Positions 58,509 through 64,000 of a DNA stretch of 64,000 bases are shown piece after piece; the first letter of the stretch is position 1, and the number at the start of each line of letters is the position of its first letter. Location: the NCBI GenBank assembly GCA_029891385.1, contig CM057231.1, positions 68,588,990 through 68,652,989 of the forward strand, read 5' to 3'. The DNA comes from Erythroxylum novogranatense. Lineage: Eukaryota > Streptophyta > Magnoliopsida > Malpighiales > Erythroxylaceae. The notes below the pieces were generated by a model. The model saw only the letters and a list, made by a program, of their open reading frames with translations. It did no database searches and had not been told where the DNA came from. Made by a program: the position numbers and the translations under genes.

Positions 58509-59473
58509 GAACAAGAAATTAAAAGAAACTTTGGAGAGAGTTGAATTGTAAAGATGACGGTCAAGGGAGTTAGTTTCAAAAGAAACTAAGTTAGAATTTA
58601 GGTATTAGGGAAAGTGAAAAGTGTCACTTAGGCTTTGTACTCTAGCTTGAAGTAGGTTACTATTCTTTGAGAGTTGACAGGTTAAGTCTTGTCTAATTCC
58701 CTTCCTTACTAACATCTTTTCCAATCTTCCTTTTTGAAACCTAGAGTTTTTCATCAAATACCTTCTAAGAGACTTCTGTGTTTTTCCTTTCCTTCACCAA
58801 ACCTACCTTGTCATTTGTTTCTCTACCCTGAGAAAAACTAGAAGCTGGTCATTGTACTCAGTGAAGTACGTAAAATGTGTGGAGCTAGGGCTTGAAGATT
58901 TTGGAGTCTTCAGCAGATAAGTGGTGAAGAAATCCCTTAGAGTTGGGGATTTGTGAAATAAAGTTGATAGATTACTGTCATCTGCATGGAAAATGACATT
59001 TACATGGTTGTTCATAAATACTGGGTAGTTAGGAAGAAATAAATTCAGTTATAGTGTTAAACTAGTTTTGAAATAATTTTGGTGTTTTGAAGATGTAAAA
59101 TATTGAAAGTTAGAAAATCTGGAAATTGTGCACTGAATACACTTCAGTCCTTTAGCCATAACATTTTCTCTAGTTCTCTAAACGAGATGATTCTTAATTT
59201 AAATTAAACTAGAGAGATATGGATACATTTTGTATGAAGACATCGAATTTCAATTCTGTCTCTAAAAGTCTCAAAAATTTCATGAAGTTATGAAGTTGGT
59301 TTGGTATGTTAGTGCGTGTATGGAAAAATTCATCTTCGAAATTTAGGGATACATTTGGGGTTGATATAAAGATATTTTAACCAAGATGCCTTCTGGAAAG
59401 TTGTATATCTTTCTTTTAGATTTCCAATGGTATATAGCATGAAAATTTTGGACATCGAAGTAAGGATCATATT

Positions 59474-59870
59474 CTGGAAGAAAAGCAGACGATAGAAATG
59501 AGACGATAGAAAAGAAGACGATAGAAATGAGACAGAAGAAAAGTAGACGATAGAAATGAGACAGAAGAAAAGCAGACGATAGAAATGAGACGATAGAAAA
59601 GCAAACGATAGAAATGAGACAGAACAAAAGCAGGTGATGGAAATGAGATGGAAGAAAAGAAGACGATAGAAATGAGACGGAAGAAAAGTAGACAATAGAA
59701 ATGAGACGATAGAAATGAGACGGAAGAAAAGCAGACGATAGAAATGAGACGGAAAAAAAGAAGATGATAGAAATGAGACAATAGAAAAGTAGACGATAGA
59801 AATGAGATGATAGAAAAGCAGACGATAGAAATGAAACAATAGAAAAGCAGACGATAAACCTAAGATGAAA
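59474..59870. repeat. 29-bp minisatellite
   Basis: The unit is about AAAAGCAGACGATAGAAATG followed by AGACGGAAG, repeated roughly 13 times with changes at a few positions and some half units. Because 29 is not a multiple of three, the same protein-like pattern appears in all minus-strand frames. It sits in the slot between left- and right-type units of S4. Confidence 0.9.
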
Positions 59871-61770
59871 GAAAAAACAGACTGGACTCTATTGATCATA
59901 ACTTCTTCTATAGATCTCCAAATGACCTGATTTTTAAAGCATTAGATTCCTAACACATTTCTGTATCTCTCCACAAAAATTTATGGTTTTTGGTATTAAA
60001 TTGGAAATGATTGATTAAATCAAAGTAAGTGTATCAGTGGAAGGAGCATGAACTGGATATTTGACTGAACATATTTCAGTATTTTGATGATATCCTGGTC
60101 TGTAGGATTCCAATTGAGGTGATTCTTGATTTGTAGTAAACTAGAGTAATAGGGCTACAAATAATATGAAGAAACTGAAGCTTGATCCAGTCTATAAGGT
60201 GTTAAATTTCTGGATGGAAGTTGGATATAGTAAACTGTTTTGGAGTGGAACAGTCCGAAAATGCTTGAGGCATATCTTCCAAATTACTGAATCAAATTGA
60301 GTGATTTTGGTGTCAATGGAAAGATAAAAGATAGAAGAACACTTTTCTAGAAGAGAGTGGGCTCAAATTTCACAAGTTTTACCTCCTTATTTAATGTGAA
60401 TAGTAAATTCGAAAGGGTGTTTCAGAAAGTCTGAAAGTAAGCCAGTGACAAATGAATTGTGATTTCAATGGTTCTAGAGAGGCATAAACCTAAGTGTTAG
60501 TTTTACTTAAATGAATTTTGGTATGGGGATAGTGTTGATAAGAATTTATAGAGTGATACTCGAGATTTATCATGAACATGCATTGTACGTAATTCATTTC
60601 ATACATGTGCATTATTGAGTATTTGTAATGGTGTTAATTGTGATATCGTGTATGCTGTTTGTTATAGAGGAGCAACTGGAAAGTCCACTTCCAGAAATTG
60701 CTGGATCTTCCAGGCATTAGCTTCGGGAGCAACTTGTGAGTAACCTAGACAGTCTCACTCAATTAATTGTCTGCTTTAGAATATGGTTTGAATGAGTTAT
60801 TTAAGTGCTCCCAATTGTGAAAATTGTGAATGTGCATATTAATGCAAAAGCGTGCTCAGCATTTCTGCTGAATGCCGGACTAAGGTCCATTGATGAATGT
60901 GATCTAAATGTGAATTTGCATCTATGTGATTGACTGAGGTTATGTTATGTGAAATATTCATTACATGAATGCATGAAAGATAAAGGAAGTTATGACCGGA
61001 GTCGCCAGGACCAAGAGCTTAAAGCTCAGAATGTGCATAGAGCCTCAGGATCGAATGCGACTGTACCCAATATCCACTAAGGGATATGGGACGTTATACG
61101 ACAAAGCTCAACATCCACGAAGGGATGAGCTGGTAAAAAGGCACTCGTTCATAACGACAATAATAAATGAAAGTGAGTCTCACGTGTATTGCCAATTATA
61201 ATTGATGCGTGTTTTGTATAAACAATGTGATATATTGTGAATATGCAATGAGGGGGATATTATGTTATGTGCAATGAAGTGATGCATGAATTGCGTGAAC
61301 CATCGATGATGGTTACCTCATTGAGTTCACAAAACTCATCAAAATTGCAACATTATCTTTTCAGGACCGAGAGACGATTCTAGCTACTGAGAGGCTCTAC
61401 CAGCCGTGTGGGTTGTGTGTTGGCAAGAGAAGTCATGGCTCAAAGGTCGGTCAGCTAAAATTTGTGGACAGTTTAGATAGACTATATATATTTTTCCTCT
61501 CTCATGTAGTCCTTTTGTATTAGGTTTTGATGTATTCCTAAGGGAAATGATGAAAGGCACAATGTAGACATTTGGTGATTATGAAACGTTATGAGGAAAA
61601 GTGGAATTTAAAATATTGTGATCTTCTTATGATGCTTTTTAAGTAAATTGTGATATCATGCCATTGTAAGTGAATGTAGTGATCGAACGTAGCTCGCCCT
61701 TGTCGTAGGATATGTAGCGGGGTGACCTTCGGGCATCCCGGTATGTACCCTGAGATAAGGGAGTGCTACA

Positions 61771-62120
61771 CTCATAACCCACCCATCAAGGTTGAGCTTT
61801 TGTATCATCCTTCACCTTACCACTTCAATATCTTGTCATGTTCTTTATGCTGATAAAAACCTAACCAATTCCATCTTAAAAAGGTGATGATCAGATGATG
61901 TTTGGAGGCTAGGGTTATTTGAAGATTTGAAGAGGCTTTGGAGCTAAACATGTAAGTTAAGCTTTATTCTTCATGGGTGGTCTAAATGGTAGCATATATG
62001 ATGATAGATGGTTATATAGGAGTAAAAAATATGTGCAGAAAATTGATAATGAATGGGTACATGTATATGTTCTATTTTTGGGTTAATGATCAAATATAGA
62101 CTATGATTTGTTTGTGATTG
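61771..62120. other. Short gene-free spacer
   Basis: About 350 bp between S4 and the 218-bp tandem repeat. No coding sequence or known motif. Confidence 0.4.
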
Positions 62121-62695
62121 AAATTGAATTGAAATGGAATTAGGAATGAAGAGGAAATATTGAGGAAATAAGCTAGAAGTGATAGACTAAACAAAAGAGA
62201 TTAACTAAGATGAAAATGATGATAAAGAGTGTTAGAAAATGTACAGATGTAGTGTTTCACTAAGCATGCATCTGTATTTTGGCATATCTTGCTTTGTAGA
62301 CATCCAAATGGGATGCTTTTAAGTTCAGATTAAACTTAAAATTGAATTGAAATGGAATTAGGAATGAAGAGGAAATATTGAGGAAATAAGCTAGAAGTGA
62401 TAGACTAAACAAAAGAGATTAACTAAGATGAAAATGATGATAAAGAGTGTTAGAAAATGTACAGATGCAGTGTTTCACTAAGCATGCATCTGTATTTTGG
62501 CATATCTTGGTTTGTAGACATCCAAATGAGATGCTTTTAAGTTCAGATTAAACTTAAAATTGAATTGAAATGGAATTAGGAATGAAGAGGAAATATTGAG
62601 GAAATAAGTTAGAAGTGATAGACTAAACAAAAGAGATTAACTAAGATGAAAATGATGATAAAGAGTGTTAGAAAATGTACAGATGCAGTGTTTCA
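62121..62695. repeat. 218-bp tandem repeat, about 2.6 copies
   Basis: Copies start with AAATTGAATTGAAATGGAAT at 62121, 62339 and 62557, a fixed 218-bp period. Copies differ at only a few positions (for example GTAGTG/GCAGTG near 62250/62468), so duplication is recent. The third copy is cut at 62695 by a copia LTR. Confidence 0.9.
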
Positions 62696-62933
62696 TGTTG
62701 GACCAATGGCGGTTGACAAATCAAATCCCTTTATGTTTTGATAATAATAAAATATCTAGAATTAGTTAAGAAATTATTTCAGGTATTATTCAATGAAAGA
62801 ATTGTGCAAATCAAGATGAGCAAGTGTTTAATAATTGAAGAATCAAGATAGGAGTTTCCTTATAAGGGAAAATGGCATAAAACATGAGGATTATAGAAGA
62901 TTTGGATGGATGTTACCGTTGAAGGCAACACAA

Positions 62934-63217
62934 GTCGACATGCAAAGCACAAGTCGACTTATACATGAAGATATGTCAACACAAGTCGAATAACCATACA
63001 TAAGTCGACTTATCGAGGACGACAAGTCGACTTACATAGCACAAGTCGACTTATTGGAGAGCGGAGTTACAATTTTTACGTAAAATATTGTCACAAGTCG
63101 ACTTACACATTCGACAAGTCGACTTACGTAGCACAAGTCGACTTATTGGAGAGCGGAGTTACAATTTTTACGTAAAATGTTGTCACAAGCCAACTTACAC
63201 ATTCGACAAGTCGACTT
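62934..63217. repeat. Array of palindromic AAGTCGACTT motifs in LTR C
   Basis: GTCGAC occurs nine times between 62934 and 63215, mostly inside the 10-bp palindrome AAGTCGACTT, with two more degenerate copies. Part of the array is a tandem duplication of about 92 bp (63039-63130 and 63131-63222). Confidence 0.85.
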
Positions 63218-63828
63218 ATGGATACAACAAATCAATTCCAACGGTCCAATTAGTCACAAATGGAAGGGAGATTATCAAGGAACGGTAATATTAATCAAGC
63301 AACGACTAGAATGAGCTCCAACAGCTATATTTCTTCAAGTATAAATAGAGGATGATGGAAGAAGAGTAAATATAAGTTCTAAAGCCTACATACTCTTCAA
63401 TTGCTCCAAAATTGCTCATTATTGTTCTTACTTCGTTACAATTGTATTGAGCACATGTTCTTCAATCTTTATCATATTTTTCTTACAATTTGAGTGACTA
63501 GTGAAAGGTCACGTGTGAGGTAGGATTTGTGTCGGAAGACAAATCGATTGTAAAGGTTGCTTGAGCCGGAATTCAAGTGGCATTGTAAAAAGTTCACACT
63601 CAACTACAAAGTGTGCAATAAAGTGATTGGCAAAATCCTAAGTGGGAGCTTAGGTAGAGGACGAGGTCTTAACATCGAACCTCTATAAAAGCAAGTTTGA
63701 TCTTCTTCCTACTCTTTTATTTAAATTTGTTTAAATTGTTTTTGTGTGAATTAACTTCTGATTTTGTTGTAGAAAATTACAAAAAGCTTAAGGATCTATT
63801 CAACCCCCCCTTCTAGATCACTTACAAT

Positions 63829-63839
63829 TGGTATCAGAG
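63829..63839 (+). other. Primer-binding site of element C
   Basis: TGGTATCAGAG, complementary to initiator tRNA-Met, two bases after the LTR end. Confidence 0.88.
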
Positions 63840-63854
63840 TAGAAGTATTCAGGG

Positions 63855-64000
63855 ATGGCACACAATAACATAGCGGAAGAAGGTAACACAAACAACCGCC
63901 CTCTTTTATTTAATGGTACTAATTATTCTTCTTGGAAAAATCCTATGAAGTATCACATTATAAGCGAGGGAGTAGAATATTGGAAGATAATTATCTTCGA
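63855..64000 (+). CDS. Element C gag N-terminus (partial)
   Basis: The ATG at 63855 opens MAHNNIAEEGNTNNRPLLF followed by NGTNYSSWKNPMKYHI, the copia gag start (F-G/N-G-x-N-Y-x-x-W motif). It remains open to the window end, 48 residues. Gag forms the particle in which reverse transcription takes place. Confidence 0.85.
   Translation, partial: MAHNNIAEEGNTNNRPLLFNGTNYSSWKNPMKYHIISEGVEYWKIIIF

Larger units (their letters stand above)
58152..61770 (+). mobile_element. Solo LTR S4 (3.6 kb)
   Basis: Starts TGTAACATCTCATTAC at 58152 and ends GAGTGCTACA at 61770. CTCAT is found at 58147-58151 and 61771-61775. I located the start by looking for the repeated CTCAT, so chance is not excluded, but TG...CA ends and 5-bp duplication agree. 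It carries left-type units (about 59390), a 29-bp minisatellite, then right-type units (about 59885, 60090, 60265), and further on a block like the CACGAGC...CTCAC one (61310). Long open frames on the minus strand are minisatellite artefacts. Confidence 0.6.
62696..64000 (+). mobile_element. Copia element C (5' end only, runs off the window)
   Basis: 5' LTR 62696-63826 (TGTTGGACCAATGG to CACTTACA), then AT, the primer-binding site TGGTATCAGAG at 63829-63839, and gag from 63855. The same LTR family as element D, opposite strand. The visible part is undamaged and the element could be fairly young. Confidence 0.9.

Noticed and set aside
59330..59899. 189-codon minus-strand frame looking like a multi-pass membrane protein
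   Set aside because: It is the translation of the 29-bp minisatellite; the same FYRLLFF/LISIV pattern appears in all three minus frames.
62121..62695. CRISPR-like or centromeric satellite array
   Set aside because: Fewer than three copies, no spacers, and the window is clearly plant; a local tandem duplication is enough.

Overview
This is plant nuclear DNA, almost certainly from a eudicot. It carries one intact host gene, with plant-style introns and an ABI5-type transcription factor product, in about 55 kb of nested retrotransposons and DNA transposons. The intergenic DNA is AT-rich. Ty1/copia, Ty3/gypsy and PIF/Harbinger proteins are all recognisable, and the copia primer-binding sites match plant initiator tRNA-Met. 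I cannot name the species from sequence alone.

Layout. (1) 485-4931: a 4.4-kb solo LTR with a perfect 5-bp target duplication. (2) 6841-8276: a decayed copia pol relic. (3) 10.25-15.2 kb: a group-A bZIP (ABI5-like / AREB3 type) in three coding exons, with a G-box and W-box upstream and a tiny uORF touching the start codon. (4) 15.2-20.1 kb: gene-free, with a hairpin and an old direct-repeat pair. (5) 20.1-35.7 kb: a decayed Ty3/gypsy element split by copia element B. B is itself split by the nearly complete copia element A of the same family (A: 21797-31368, 9.6 kb). A 415-bp MITE-like unit sits in the gypsy protease. (6) 35.7-49.7 kb: a PIF/Harbinger DNA transposon on the minus strand, with a Myb/SANT-like ORF1 and a DDE transposase. 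A copia element (45181-49354) splits ORF1. A composite element X (36409-43555) splits the transposase and is itself split by a 3.1-kb solo LTR (38059-41195). (7) 49.7-53.2 kb: AT-rich, nothing recognised. (8) 53229-57983 and 58152-61770: two more solo LTRs. (9) 62121-62695: a 218-bp tandem repeat cut by the LTR of a copia element that runs off the window (62696-64000).

The reading frames of interrupted genes date the layers. Removing the two inserts with one copy of their 5-bp duplications restores continuous Harbinger reading frames, so insertion order can be read directly.

The least expected structure is inside the long solo LTRs. They carry arrays of a unit repeating about every 180 bp. 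Units on one side are inverted relative to those on the other, and the arrays flank a segment that differs completely between copies: GC-rich in two, a 29-bp minisatellite in a third, a short unique stretch in a fourth. This amounts to a large imperfect palindrome with a variable apex. I do not recognise it as a described module; it is the best candidate here for something new.

Only the bZIP gene is a credible host gene. Its product should bind ABA-response elements in the nucleus. Everything else is mobile DNA, its relics, or unassigned spacer.
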